From Nocardia brasiliensis NBRC 14402 (GTDB taxonomy: Bacteria > Actinomycetota > Actinomycetes > Mycobacteriales > Mycobacteriaceae), in contig NZ_BAFT02000063.1 of NCBI RefSeq assembly GCF_000308475.2, positions 62,001 through 126,000 on the forward strand: 64,000 bases of DNA. The letters are read 5' to 3'. The position numbers and the translations under genes are program-made. Below are positions 36,038 through 44,410 of this stretch, in pieces. Within the stretch, counting starts at the first letter, position 1, and every line of letters starts with the position of its first letter. The notes under the pieces were generated by a model that was not told the origin of the DNA, searched no databases, and saw nothing but the letters and a program-made list of their open reading frames with translations.

Positions 36038-36403
36038 ATGCCGTACCGCACCAAATCCAGTGACGCCGACCTCCTGTTCGGCGCGCTGGCCAACCCTACC
36101 CGCCGCGACATACTCGACCTGCTCCTGGACGGCGAACAGTCGGTGCAGTCCATCGCCGAACGGTTCGATATGGCCCGGCCCAGCGTGTCCGAGCATTTGA
36201 AGGTGCTGCGCGAGGTCGGGCTGGTGGGGGAGGAAAAGCGCGGCCGGTTCCGCTACTACCGGGTGGAACCGCAACCCCTGCACGACCTGCAATCCTGGCT
36301 GGCGCCGTTCGAGCGGTACTGGCGTGCCCGGATGCGCGAACTGGGCGACGTGCTCGACGCGCTGCCCGACGACCCCGACGACGAGAAGGATGTGACCCGT
36401 TGA
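36038..36403 (+). CDS. ArsR/SmtB-family winged-HTH regulator
   Basis: 121 aa. Motif LFGALANPTRRDILDLLLDGE near residue 13 and recognition helix RPSVSEHLKVLREVGLV near residue 47, then the wing KRGRFRYYRVE. No metal-binding CxC motif is seen in the recognition helix, as in the non-metal subgroup paired with SRPBCC proteins. Its stop overlaps the next start (TTGA). Confidence 0.9.
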   Translation: MPYRTKSSDADLLFGALANPTRRDILDLLLDGEQSVQSIAERFDMARPSVSEHLKVLREVGLVGEEKRGRFRYYRVEPQPLHDLQSWLAPFERYWRARMRELGDVLDALPDDPDDEKDVTR

Positions 36404-36843
36404 CCGATGACCTGACCACCATCGAGGTGGACCAGTTCTACCCGCACCCGCCGGCCAAGGTCTGGCGCGCGCTCACCACCCCCGACCTGCTGGCTCGATG
36501 GTTGATGGAACCCACCGGCTTCGAACCGGTTTCGGGCAACCGCTTCCGGATGCAGGCGCGCCCGATCCCGGAGGTCAACTTCTCCGGGCAGATCCGTGGC
36601 GAGGTGCTGGAGGTGGTCGAGCCGAAGTTGTTGCGTATCACCTGGAACGATGCCGCGGTCGCGGAGGACAGCGGTTGGGTGCTCAGCTGGCAGTTGCATC
36701 CGGAGGGTAAAGGAACGCGGATGTTGTTCACGCACACCGGTTTCGATCCGGACAATCCGATTTCCCAGTTGTCCCGTACCAGAATGAGCGGCGGGTGGCC
36801 CGGTTTGCATCATCGTCTGGCGGGTCTGCTCGACGCGCAATAG
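36400..36843 (+). CDS. SRPBCC/AHSA1-like (Aha1-type) protein
   Basis: 147 aa START-like cavity protein. The opening IEVDQFYPHPPAKVWRALT and closing GGWPGLHHRLAGLL are typical of the AHSA1 family coupled to ArsR genes. The start is a TTG that overlaps the ArsR stop. Role uncertain; these proteins bind small hydrophobic molecules. Confidence 0.85.
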   Translation: MTDDLTTIEVDQFYPHPPAKVWRALTTPDLLARWLMEPTGFEPVSGNRFRMQARPIPEVNFSGQIRGEVLEVVEPKLLRITWNDAAVAEDSGWVLSWQLHPEGKGTRMLFTHTGFDPDNPISQLSRTRMSGGWPGLHHRLAGLLDAQ

Positions 36844-36869
36844 ATCGCTCGAATGCTGTTGAAAAGATT

Positions 36870-36899
36870 TGCCGCGCCCGGTTTTCCGATGGCGCGGCA
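36870..36899. terminator. Hairpin after the AHSA1-like gene
   Basis: Perfect 9-bp stem TGCCGCGCC / GGCGCGGCA with a 12-base loop, 27 bases after the AHSA1 stop. The + strand tail is GCGAAAATAAA, not a T-tract, so termination on this strand is less certain; it may act together with the next hairpin. Confidence 0.55.
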
Positions 36900-36910
36900 G
36901 CGAAAATAAA

Positions 36911-36941
36911 AGCAGCGCACACCATTGCGTTATGCGCTGCT
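36911..36941 (-). terminator. Intrinsic terminator of the WXG100-like gene
   Basis: 9-bp perfect stem AGCAGCGCA / TGCGCTGCT with a 13-base loop. Reading leftward it is followed by TTTTATTTT, a good U-tract, right after the stop of the leftward small gene. Confidence 0.85.
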
Positions 36942-36945
36942 CGGC

Positions 36946-37260
36946 TCAGAGGTCCAGGCTGGATTGCAGCTGGTTCGTCTCGGCGGCCCGGGATTGATCC
37001 TGCGCGTGCAGGGTGCCCGCCGTCGTGTTCAGCGATTCGGAGAGTTCGGCCACGTGCTGCTGCAGCAGCGTGCGGCGACCGTCCAGGTACGCGTTGAACC
37101 TGGTGAACGCCGTGGCAGCGGTGTCTTTCCAGCCCTCGCGGCTGTCGGCGATCGCCTGATCGGTGTCGCGCAACGTGGTACCCGCGTTGTCGTACAGCGT
37201 GTCCAGCCGGGCGGCCGCACCACGCAGCAGTTCCGGATCGACCGAAACGGAATCACCCAT
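36946..37260 (-). CDS. WXG100-like (ESX) small protein
   Basis: 104 aa, almost all helical, no signal peptide. A mid-protein turn EGWKDTAA at about residues 42-49 takes the place of the W-x-G hairpin, between two helices of about 35 residues each. This is the layout of type VII secretion substrates of the WXG100/ESX group. Divergent from a DUF1023 hydrolase whose N-terminus is also WXG-like. The Gly of W-x-G is replaced by Asp, so it may be a target-family variant. Confidence 0.65.
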   Translation of the reverse strand: MGDSVSVDPELLRGAAARLDTLYDNAGTTLRDTDQAIADSREGWKDTAATAFTRFNAYLDGRRTLLQQHVAELSESLNTTAGTLHAQDQSRAAETNQLQSSLDL

Positions 37261-37351
37261 TTACGCCCCCTGATCCAAAATTCACGGTAATTCCCGGATA
37301 CCATACCTATCGTCGCAAGCAATCCTGACTTCCGTGGGGGGATCCTGGACG

Positions 37352-39043
37352 ATGTTGCTACCGGACATTCGCTGGTGGAATGTGCTGGCGCTGGAAATGC
37401 TCGAGACGTCGTTGTCCCGGCGCATCACCACCGTGCAGGACGTGGTCGGCCAACTCGCCGATATCGGCACACTGCCCGGTTGGCAGGGTGACTCCGCGGC
37501 CGCCGCGCGCCGCAGATTCACCGTCACCACCGATCAGCTGATCGACGAGGCCGCCACCCTCGGCGCGGTCCGCGAGCTGACGAAGCAGACCAGGGCAGCG
37601 GTCACCCACCTCAAGGAAACGCTGGCCGCCATCGAACAGACCGCGACGGCGAACGGGCTCGAGATCTGGGACGCCGGCCACGTGACCATCGCTGATCTGC
37701 CCGATGCGCCGGACCCCGCGCAGGTGGAGTCGCTGCGGCTGGAACTGCAGGACGCCGTGCACGCGGTGATGAAACAGGCCGACGACATCGACGCGGACGC
37801 GGCCGCGGTCCTGAACCAGGCCGCCGACGGCAAGATCGACGACCGAGGCGCCACCGACGTCGCGGCGGCCTCCGGCGCGGGTGCGACCCAGGGCGGACTG
37901 ACCGCCCCCGCGCCGCCGGAGCACGGGACGCCGCAACAAAACAGGGAGTACTGGGACGCGATGGACGAGCGGCAGCGCCGCGAAGTCATCGACCGGCATC
38001 CGGAATGGATCGGAAACCGGGACGGCATCCCGTCCATGGCCCGTCACGAAGCGAACGTCAACCGGATCGACGACGAGCGTGCCCGGCTGACCCAGGACCG
38101 TGACGCGCTGAAAGATCTGTTGAAGGACGCGCCGGACGGCGCGCGGTATCCGAACGCTCCCGACCCCTACGCCGCCGAGAAGACGAAACTCGCCGAGGTC
38201 GAGGCGAAGCTGACCGACCTCGACTCGATCGAGAAGATCCTGAAAGAGCATCCGCTCGACCCCGGCAACCCCGACAAGGGGGCGCGGCTGCTGCTGCTCG
38301 ACCTGCAGTCGGGGGAGAAGGGGATGGCGGCGGTGGCCGTCGGCGACCCCGACAACGCCGACCACGTCTCGGTCACGGTGCCCGGCGTCTCGACCACCGT
38401 GCAATCGCTCGACGGCATGACCCGCGAGGCCGAAGCGGTGCAGCGGGAAGCCGAGAAACAGTTGCGGCTCGCCGGACGCCCGGACGAGCGGGTCGCCTCG
38501 ATCGCCTGGCTCGGCTACGAACCGCCGCCGGACCTGGGGCTGGAGGCGGCGCGCTCGGCGCGGGCCGAGGACGGTGCGCCCGAACTGGCGCAGTTCTTCG
38601 AAGGTTTGGACGTGGCATCGACCCGGCCGGACCCGCACCTCACGGCGCTCGGTCACTCCTACGGGTCCTACACGACCGCGCTCGCGCTGCAAGAACACGG
38701 CCGCACCCAGCCGATCGACGACGCGGTCTTCTACGGCTCGCCCGGAATCAACGCGAACGACGAACCCGACCTGGGACTGGCGCAGGGGCACGGTTACGTG
38801 ATGCGCGCGCCCGACGACCCGATCTCGCTGGTCGACGGCTTCGGCCGGTTCGGTCCCGACCCGGTCACCACGAAACTGGAGCAGCTCTCCGTCGGCGAGG
38901 CCACGACCACCGACCACGTGCGCCGCGAAGACTCGAACGGACACAGCGAATACCCGCGGCCGAGCGGCAACGGCGAACTGCGCACCGCCGGATACAACAT
39001 GGCCGTCGTCATCGCCGGACTGCCGGAACTGGTGGTGCGCTGA
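37352..39043 (+). CDS. WXG-like/DUF1023 alpha-beta hydrolase
   Basis: 563 aa. The N-terminal 150 residues are helical with PGWQGDSAAAARR near residue 43, a W-x-G-type secretion-target turn. After a Pro/Ala-rich linker (about 175-195), the C-terminal 250 residues form a DUF1023 alpha/beta hydrolase with nucleophile motif ALGHSYGSYTTALAL near residue 430 and VFYGSPGI near residue 461. Likely exported by a type VII system as an enzyme. ATG 37352 is used, with GGGGGGA upstream; GTG 37334 is possible. Likely head of the lipoprotein/PPE-like/EspG cassette. Confidence 0.8.
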   Translation: MLLPDIRWWNVLALEMLETSLSRRITTVQDVVGQLADIGTLPGWQGDSAAAARRRFTVTTDQLIDEAATLGAVRELTKQTRAAVTHLKETLAAIEQTATANGLEIWDAGHVTIADLPDAPDPAQVESLRLELQDAVHAVMKQADDIDADAAAVLNQAADGKIDDRGATDVAAASGAGATQGGLTAPAPPEHGTPQQNREYWDAMDERQRREVIDRHPEWIGNRDGIPSMARHEANVNRIDDERARLTQDRDALKDLLKDAPDGARYPNAPDPYAAEKTKLAEVEAKLTDLDSIEKILKEHPLDPGNPDKGARLLLLDLQSGEKGMAAVAVGDPDNADHVSVTVPGVSTTVQSLDGMTREAEAVQREAEKQLRLAGRPDERVASIAWLGYEPPPDLGLEAARSARAEDGAPELAQFFEGLDVASTRPDPHLTALGHSYGSYTTALALQEHGRTQPIDDAVFYGSPGINANDEPDLGLAQGHGYVMRAPDDPISLVDGFGRFGPDPVTTKLEQLSVGEATTTDHVRREDSNGHSEYPRPSGNGELRTAGYNMAVVIAGLPELVVR

Positions 39044-39044
39044 C

Positions 39045-39608
39045 ATGACGGCCGTGACCCGAATACTCGCGGCGATCGTCTGCGTGACGGTCCTGACCGG
39101 ATGTGGAGACAGGATGAACGCTCCCGACCGCCCGTCCAAGGAAGACATCGCGCACGCCGAGGCCCAGATGCGACGGCTGCCGTCGGTCGAAGACACCGAG
39201 CAGCAACTGGCAGTCCTGCTCCAGCGGATCGCCGACGCCGCGAAAACCGTTGCGCCCGAACTCGAATGGCGCACCCTGCGCGACCGCGGCCAAGGCAAAC
39301 TCGGCTGCCCCTCGCCCTACCTCGAAACCATCGGCGTCTCCATGACGACCGACTCGCTCACCTCGGCGGTACCGATCACCGACGACGAATGGCCCCGCGT
39401 ACTCCAGGCCGCCCGCGACCTCGCCGCCGAAAACGGCATCACCGCCCTGACCGTGCGCGCCGACACCCCCGGCCGCCACGACATCACCCTGCATTCACCC
39501 GACCACGGCAACGAGATCACCCTCGGCACCGACAAAGCCGCCCTCCTGACCGGCCTCACCGGCTGCCGGTACCGTGAAGAGGATCTGCGGCAGCAGCCGG
39601 GAAACTGA
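39045..39608 (+). CDS. LppA-like lipoprotein
   Basis: 187 aa. Signal peptide and lipobox VLTGC with Cys at about residue 20. The rest is a mixed domain with two further Cys (KLGCPSPY, LTGCRYRE) that could form a disulfide, resembling mycobacterial LppA-type lipoproteins. One base after the hydrolase stop. Membrane-anchored outside the cell; role unknown. Confidence 0.75.
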   Translation: MTAVTRILAAIVCVTVLTGCGDRMNAPDRPSKEDIAHAEAQMRRLPSVEDTEQQLAVLLQRIADAAKTVAPELEWRTLRDRGQGKLGCPSPYLETIGVSMTTDSLTSAVPITDDEWPRVLQAARDLAAENGITALTVRADTPGRHDITLHSPDHGNEITLGTDKAALLTGLTGCRYREEDLRQQPGN

Positions 39609-39626
39609 CCAGCAGAAGGGGGCCTC

Positions 39627-40202
39627 ATGCCGAGCAGAGGGAACACCGTCCGCACCCTCGCGATCACCGTCGGCGCCGTGCTGCTTCTCGCCGGCTGCAA
39701 CGACACGTCCGGGACCCCGGCGACCAGCAGTGCGCCGAGCGCGAGCGCGTCGGCGTCGGGGACGCCGGTGAAGGATCAGGCGCCGTGGGACCCGTGCTCG
39801 CTTCCTATCGACGCCGTGCGGGCTACGGGACTTGACCCGGACAGTAAGAAGTCGGCTCTCGCCGGTGTCCAGTTCGACGGCTGGAAGTCGTGCGCTTGGC
39901 GCGCGCAGGCGCGTTGGTACGACCTCAGCATTCTGGCGGGAACCCCGACGCTGACGGCCGTGCAGGAGCGCCGGGACTTCATTGATATGCAGCCGACGAC
40001 GGTCGGCAACCGCCGCGCGCTTCAGTTCACGATGGCCAGTGATCGAAACGATCATTTGGGATGTGCTGTGGCTGTTGAAGTTCCAGGCGGTACGGTCATC
40101 TTCGACATGCTCGGCCGCTACGGTGCGCCGCAGGAGGGGCAGCCATGCCCTCTGGCGAACAAACACACGAACGATCTGGCGAAATATCTGCCGTCGAGGT
40201 AG
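39627..40202 (+). CDS. DUF3558 lipoprotein
   Basis: 191 aa. Lipobox LLAGC with Cys at about residue 24, then a Ser/Thr/Ala/Pro-rich spacer and a DUF3558 domain starting DPCSLPIDAVRATGL near residue 55. Three more cysteines (CAWR, GCAVAV, PCPL) could form disulfides. DUF3558 lipoproteins are common in mycolate-containing actinobacteria near T7SS-linked genes. Confidence 0.8.
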   Translation: MPSRGNTVRTLAITVGAVLLLAGCNDTSGTPATSSAPSASASASGTPVKDQAPWDPCSLPIDAVRATGLDPDSKKSALAGVQFDGWKSCAWRAQARWYDLSILAGTPTLTAVQERRDFIDMQPTTVGNRRALQFTMASDRNDHLGCAVAVEVPGGTVIFDMLGRYGAPQEGQPCPLANKHTNDLAKYLPSR

Positions 40203-40211
40203 GGGGATCTG

Positions 40212-40589
40212 ATGGTTGGTGAAAGTCTGTCGACTTGGCGAGAGTTGCTCGGCGCTGCCAACGCAGGGGAGCTGACCCTGGATGAGAGCGTCGGAGCTGG
40301 TCTCGCTCAGGACTGCGATCGCAATATCGAGAACCTTCGGGACCTCCTGCAACTGTCTCGAAACGTTGCCACCGTTGCCGGGTTCGGCGGTTTCCCTTCG
40401 GGACAGGTCCTCGAAGACAAATTCACTTCGAAGGGTTCCACCGGCGCGGATTCGATCCAGAACCGCATTCGGGAGCACATCGACGAGGTCACACTCATGA
40501 AGGAAGTCTTCGCCAAGGCCATGGCCAACTACCGCGCCGTCGACCAGTCCCGGGCCGACCAGCTCACCGGAATCGACGCGCCCGCATGA
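40212..40589 (+). CDS. Small helical protein, possible partner of the PPE-like protein
   Basis: 125 aa, not recognised as a known family. Mostly helical, no signal peptide or membrane segment; ends VDQSRADQLTGIDAPA. It sits directly before a PPE-like gene with an ATGA overlap, the place where PE or WXG partner genes usually lie, so a role as co-secreted heterodimer partner is inferred. The helices SVGAGLAQDCDRNIENLRDLL and REHIDEVTLMKEVFAKAMANY could form a helical hairpin. Confidence 0.6.
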   Translation: MVGESLSTWRELLGAANAGELTLDESVGAGLAQDCDRNIENLRDLLQLSRNVATVAGFGGFPSGQVLEDKFTSKGSTGADSIQNRIREHIDEVTLMKEVFAKAMANYRAVDQSRADQLTGIDAPA

Positions 40590-41887
40590 CCTACGACGAG
40601 TATCGGGCCCGCATCATCGCGGCGCAGGAGCAGTGGAACAGGGATCGCGCGAATATCTACGCCGTCACGAATGTCGGTACCGATCAGTTCCAGGGCGGGT
40701 ACGAACCGCCGCGGATCACGAACGAGGATCTGGCGCTGTTCGAGACCTTGCCGCTGGCGGATCTGGTGCAGCGGGTGGCCGCGATGCAACCGGGCACGGT
40801 GCTGCAGGCCGCGGAGGCGTGGTTCAAGATCGGCACCGCGTTCCGGGAGACGACGGAGACGTTCAATGCGAGTGTGCAGCGCACGATCGCGAACGGCTGG
40901 TCGGGTCAGGCGGCGGGCAAGGCGGCGGAGGCGGTGCGGACCTACAGTGACGGTGCGGGGCAGTTGACGACCTCGGCGCACCTCTTGTACGCCAAGCTCA
41001 CGGAGATGTACACCGGCCTGAATCAGACTCAGGCGTTGATGCCCGGCCTCGCCGCTCCCGTGGATCTGAAGGGCAAAACCCTGCCCGCCGACGGTGCCAT
41101 GAAGTCCGGTGATTACACCGCGGACGAGGCGCGGGAGGAAGCGAAACGCGTTCTGCAGACGGTGTATTGGCAGGTGGCGAACCAGACCGACAATGGCGTG
41201 CCGATCATCCCGCCGGCGCCTACCGTGGTGCGCGATCCGTCGACGCCGGTGGTGCCGTCGTCCGGTCCGGGCACGTCGAATCCGAGTTCCGCCACGCCAT
41301 CCGGAACCGACGGCACGGCAGGCGCGGAGGCGGATCCGGCCGGCCAGCCGAACAGAGCAGCGTCCGAAGCGAATCCGGCGACGAACACACAGACGGCGAG
41401 TACCGGCTCCCCGTCGACGACTTCGGCGACCACGAACCAATCGGCCGCCGCGCCTACCACTGCCACGACCACTGGTACGCCGGCCACTACGACGCCGGTC
41501 GCTACGACGCCGACACCGGCGGGCACGCCCGGTCCGGGCACACCATCGCGCTCCAACCCTGTTTCGCCTTTTTCTCGTTCCGGTCCGGGCACTACTTCCG
41601 GCGAACCCGGCAGGCAGCCCGCCCCCGGCCGCAGCGTGCCGGGAAATCCGCAGCAGCCGGGCGTAGTTCCGGCCGCTGCCGCGCGGACCGCGACGGGCAC
41701 GGCCACCGGCCGAGCGGGTACGAGCGGCATGCCCGGCATGGCACCGGGTGCGGCCGGCCGGGGCAACGACGACGAAAAACCCACCGGCACAAAGGATTAC
41801 CTGATCACGCAGGAGAACGGCGAGGAACTCACCGGTTTGGGTGCGCTGCCGAAGACGGTGCCGCCGGTGATCGGCGACCATGATTGA
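40586..41887 (+). CDS. PPE-like type VII secretion substrate with Pro/Thr-rich tail
   Basis: 433 aa. The N-terminal 180 residues are helical with a W-x-G turn in IANGWSGQAAGKAAEAV near residue 110. A low-complexity Ser/Thr/Pro/Ala/Gly region follows (about 215-395), then a short conserved-looking end (KDYLITQENGEELTGLG). This is the layout of long WXG/PPE-like ESX substrates. It overlaps the upstream small gene by four bases and the EspG gene by eight. The repetitive tail could span the cell wall. Confidence 0.7.
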   Translation: MTYDEYRARIIAAQEQWNRDRANIYAVTNVGTDQFQGGYEPPRITNEDLALFETLPLADLVQRVAAMQPGTVLQAAEAWFKIGTAFRETTETFNASVQRTIANGWSGQAAGKAAEAVRTYSDGAGQLTTSAHLLYAKLTEMYTGLNQTQALMPGLAAPVDLKGKTLPADGAMKSGDYTADEAREEAKRVLQTVYWQVANQTDNGVPIIPPAPTVVRDPSTPVVPSSGPGTSNPSSATPSGTDGTAGAEADPAGQPNRAASEANPATNTQTASTGSPSTTSATTNQSAAAPTTATTTGTPATTTPVATTPTPAGTPGPGTPSRSNPVSPFSRSGPGTTSGEPGRQPAPGRSVPGNPQQPGVVPAAAARTATGTATGRAGTSGMPGMAPGAAGRGNDDEKPTGTKDYLITQENGEELTGLGALPKTVPPVIGDHD

Positions 41888-42659
41888 GGTGCGGTTCACC
41901 GGACTGGAGTTCCAGCTGCTCTGGCACGCCTACGGCCGGGACCGGCTGCCGTATCCGCTGCAATTCCGCCCGCAGGCCGTCGATTTCGCCGATCTGGTGG
42001 CGCAGCGGGAAGCGGCGGCGGCCGCACTGCTCGACCGGCATTCGATCGAGTTGGAGCGCGCGTTGCAGATCCTGCTGGAGCCCGAGGTCCGGATCGAGCT
42101 GAAGGGGTTCGGCGCGCCGGAGCTGACCCGGATCTTCCGTTTCCACGGCGCGGTGCGCGACGCGGCGGGCGCGACCTTGGTGCAGCTGCCGGGCATCGCC
42201 GCGGACACCGGCGGTGACGTGACGCTGCGCTACGGCACTGCCGCCGAGGTCGCTGCCGATGCGGTTGGCGCGCTGCCGGATACGCCGCCGGGCACCCATC
42301 CACCGCTGGCGGCGCGGCGCGCGGAGATCACCGCCGATCGGGAGCGCCCGGTGCGCGAAGCGTACGCGGTGGGCCTCGCGCAGCGGTTCGACCGGCTGTT
42401 CAAACGCGAGCGCCGTGCGCTCGGCGAGATCACGGTGTTGCCCGGCCCTGCCGTCGACGCGCGTCCCACGTTCGGCCGTGGCTTCTGGTGGATGGATTAT
42501 CCGGACGGCCGCTACTACGTGCAGACCGGTGATCCCGTCGTCGCCAAGCCGATGGATTCGGCCGCGATGGCCGCGGAGATCCGCCGGCTGGTCGTACTCA
42601 CGCAGCGGTACTACCGCGAGGATCGCGAGCACGACGAGTATCTGCGCACGCGTCGCTAG
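41880..42659 (+). CDS. espG: EspG-family ESX secretion chaperone
   Basis: 259 aa cytosolic chaperone that binds PE/PPE-type substrates before T7SS export. Opens FTGLEFQLLWHAYGRDRLPYPLQF, like EspG, with mixed alpha/beta layout and the end segment AAEIRRLVVLTQRYYRED. Overlap with the PPE-like gene supports a chaperone-client pair. No EccB/C/D/E or MycP gene occurs in the window, so this cassette would depend on machinery elsewhere. Confidence 0.82.
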   Translation: MIEVRFTGLEFQLLWHAYGRDRLPYPLQFRPQAVDFADLVAQREAAAAALLDRHSIELERALQILLEPEVRIELKGFGAPELTRIFRFHGAVRDAAGATLVQLPGIAADTGGDVTLRYGTAAEVAADAVGALPDTPPGTHPPLAARRAEITADRERPVREAYAVGLAQRFDRLFKRERRALGEITVLPGPAVDARPTFGRGFWWMDYPDGRYYVQTGDPVVAKPMDSAAMAAEIRRLVVLTQRYYREDREHDEYLRTRR

Positions 42660-42799
42660 ACGGCAGAACCGAATCCGCAGCCGTACTGCCGGATTGAGCG
42701 GATGCCCCGAGTATCGGCGGCAGATTTCCGGGTGCTGGACAGGGTAGGTGGTGTGGGTGATGATCAGCTCGCTTCATCTTCTTTGAACGGGAGTTTCTG

Positions 42800-43225
42800 T
42801 TGTCCAATCTGGGGAGGGCCGCGTTCGGTGCGGTCCTGGCATCCACCGCGGCATTGACCATCGTCGGTGCGGGCTCCGCCGGCGCGGCGCCTGATTATCA
42901 TGGGACGCTGGCCTTTTCGCCCAGCACCGGCAAAGTGGTCGGCTCGGTCGATCAACCGTCCTGGGTGACCGCGGATGCGGTGGCCATTCGGGACTGCGGC
43001 GTGTACGACTGCAAGATTCTCGTGCGCTTCTCCAACGGCTGTGCGGCGGCGGTGCGCGGCGCCGACGGTGCGTTCGCGGCCGATTGGGCGGCGACGCGGG
43101 CGGAAGCGGAGCGGCTGGCGGTCGCCAAGCTCGGCGAGAGCGCGCCACCGTTCCCGGATCTCGGCAGTGCCGTGCCGCAGCCGGCGCGCGTCGTACTATC
43201 CGAGTGCACCAAGAACGCAAGCTGA
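42800..43225 (+). CDS. Secreted DUF4189 protein (first of two)
   Basis: 141 aa. Signal peptide (LGRAAFGAVLASTAALTIVG...AGAA) then a small domain with cysteine pair CGVYDCKILVRF near residue 71 and SNGCAAA near residue 85, the DUF4189 pattern. TTG 42800 is the likely start with GGGAG eight bases upstream; no ATG or GTG fits. A paralogue follows 20 bases downstream. Function unknown. Confidence 0.75.
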   Translation: MSNLGRAAFGAVLASTAALTIVGAGSAGAAPDYHGTLAFSPSTGKVVGSVDQPSWVTADAVAIRDCGVYDCKILVRFSNGCAAAVRGADGAFAADWAATRAEAERLAVAKLGESAPPFPDLGSAVPQPARVVLSECTKNAS

Positions 43226-43245
43226 ACGAACCAATGGGGGGAATC

Positions 43246-43692
43246 ATGAAATACACAGGGAGCAAGGCTGTCCTGGGCCTGTTCGTTTCGACGGCGGTCG
43301 CCTTCGTGGCGGCCGGCGCAGGGCAGGCCGGTGCCGAGCCCGGGCCGGACGGTTCCTACTACGGGTCGCGGGCGATCACGGTCGACGCGAACGGTGCCGG
43401 CGTTTCGACGGCGTGGAACTATCCGAACTGGGCGGAAGCCGACGCCGCGGCGCTCGACGACTGCCGGGCGAAGGGTGGGCGGAACTGCACTATTATCGTC
43501 CGCTTCGTCGACGGCTGCGGCGCCATCGCCGAACGTGACGGTCGCTACATCGGTGGCACCGGTCCCAACCGGGTCGAAGCCGAGCGTGCGGCGCTCGCCG
43601 CGTTCGGGCCGCCGCCGGTGAATTTCGGCAGCTCGGCGCCGAGCTCGGCGCGCATCGTCGGCACCACGCTCTGCACCAGCAACGTGGAATGA
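43246..43692 (+). CDS. Secreted DUF4189 protein (second of two)
   Basis: 148 aa. Signal peptide cut near GQAGAEP; DUF4189 motif DDCRAKGGRNCTIIVRFVDG near residue 70 and a last Cys near the C-terminus. ATG 43246 has GGGGGGAATC upstream. It is similar in order to the previous gene, so a tandem duplication is likely. Confidence 0.8.
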   Translation: MKYTGSKAVLGLFVSTAVAFVAAGAGQAGAEPGPDGSYYGSRAITVDANGAGVSTAWNYPNWAEADAAALDDCRAKGGRNCTIIVRFVDGCGAIAERDGRYIGGTGPNRVEAERAALAAFGPPPVNFGSSAPSSARIVGTTLCTSNVE

Positions 43693-43700
43693 CGCTGTCG

Positions 43701-43732
43701 CCTGGTGCCCGGGAGTTGTCCCGGGCACCAGG
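43701..43732. terminator. Bidirectional hairpin terminator
   Basis: Perfect 14-bp stem CCTGGTGCCCGGGA / TCCCGGGCACCAGG with a GTTG loop between the convergent DUF4189 and metI genes. No long T-tract on either side, as common in high-GC actinobacteria. Confidence 0.8.
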
Positions 43733-43736
43733 TGCC

Positions 43737-44399
43737 TCAGCGGCGCAATACTTTTCGGGCCAGCCAGTTGCCGAAGAACTGGATGCCCTGCACGCCCGCC
43801 ACGATGATCAGCGTGGCCACGAAGGTGACCTGCCAATTGAACTGCTGATACCCGTGGACCAGCGCGAAATCGCCCAGTCCGCCGCCGCCGACGGTGCCCG
43901 CCATGGCGGAGATGTCGACGATCGAGATCACCACGAACGTGTAGCCGAGGATCAGCGGGCCGAGCGCCTCGGGAATCAACAGCGTCAAGATGATTCGCAG
44001 CGGTCCCGCGCCGACCGCGCGCGCCGCCTCGATCACGCCGGGGTCGACTGTCACCAGATTCTGCTCCACGATCCGGGCGATGCCGAACGACGCCGCCACG
44101 ATCATGACGAACGCCGCGGCGTCGCGGCCGATGGTGGTGCCGACGACTTCCAGCGTCACCGGCCCCAGTGCCGCGAGCAGGATGATGAACGGGATCGGGC
44201 GCACCACGTTCACGATCACGTTGAGCAGCAGGTTGATCGGGGCGTTCGCGAGCAGCCCGCCTTTGCGGGTGGTGTAGAGCACGGTGCCCAGGAACAGTCC
44301 GATCAGGCCGCCGATCACGAAGGTGATCAGCACCAGATAGAGGGTGGTGCCGATCGCCTCGGTCAGCAACGGCCGGAGTTTGTCCCAATCCGCTTGCAT
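43737..44399 (-). CDS. metI: Methionine-type ABC transporter permease
   Basis: 220 aa with about five transmembrane helices and the EAA loop VIEAARAVGAGPLRIILTLLIPEAL near residue 120. Family length. Third gene of the metQ-metN-metI operon, 11 bases after metN. Imports D/L-methionine or a related amino acid. Confidence 0.92.
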   Translation of the reverse strand: MQADWDKLRPLLTEAIGTTLYLVLITFVIGGLIGLFLGTVLYTTRKGGLLANAPINLLLNVIVNVVRPIPFIILLAALGPVTLEVVGTTIGRDAAAFVMIVAASFGIARIVEQNLVTVDPGVIEAARAVGAGPLRIILTLLIPEALGPLILGYTFVVISIVDISAMAGTVGGGGLGDFALVHGYQQFNWQVTFVATLIIVAGVQGIQFFGNWLARKVLRR

Positions 44400-44410
44400 C
44401 GGTACTCCTT

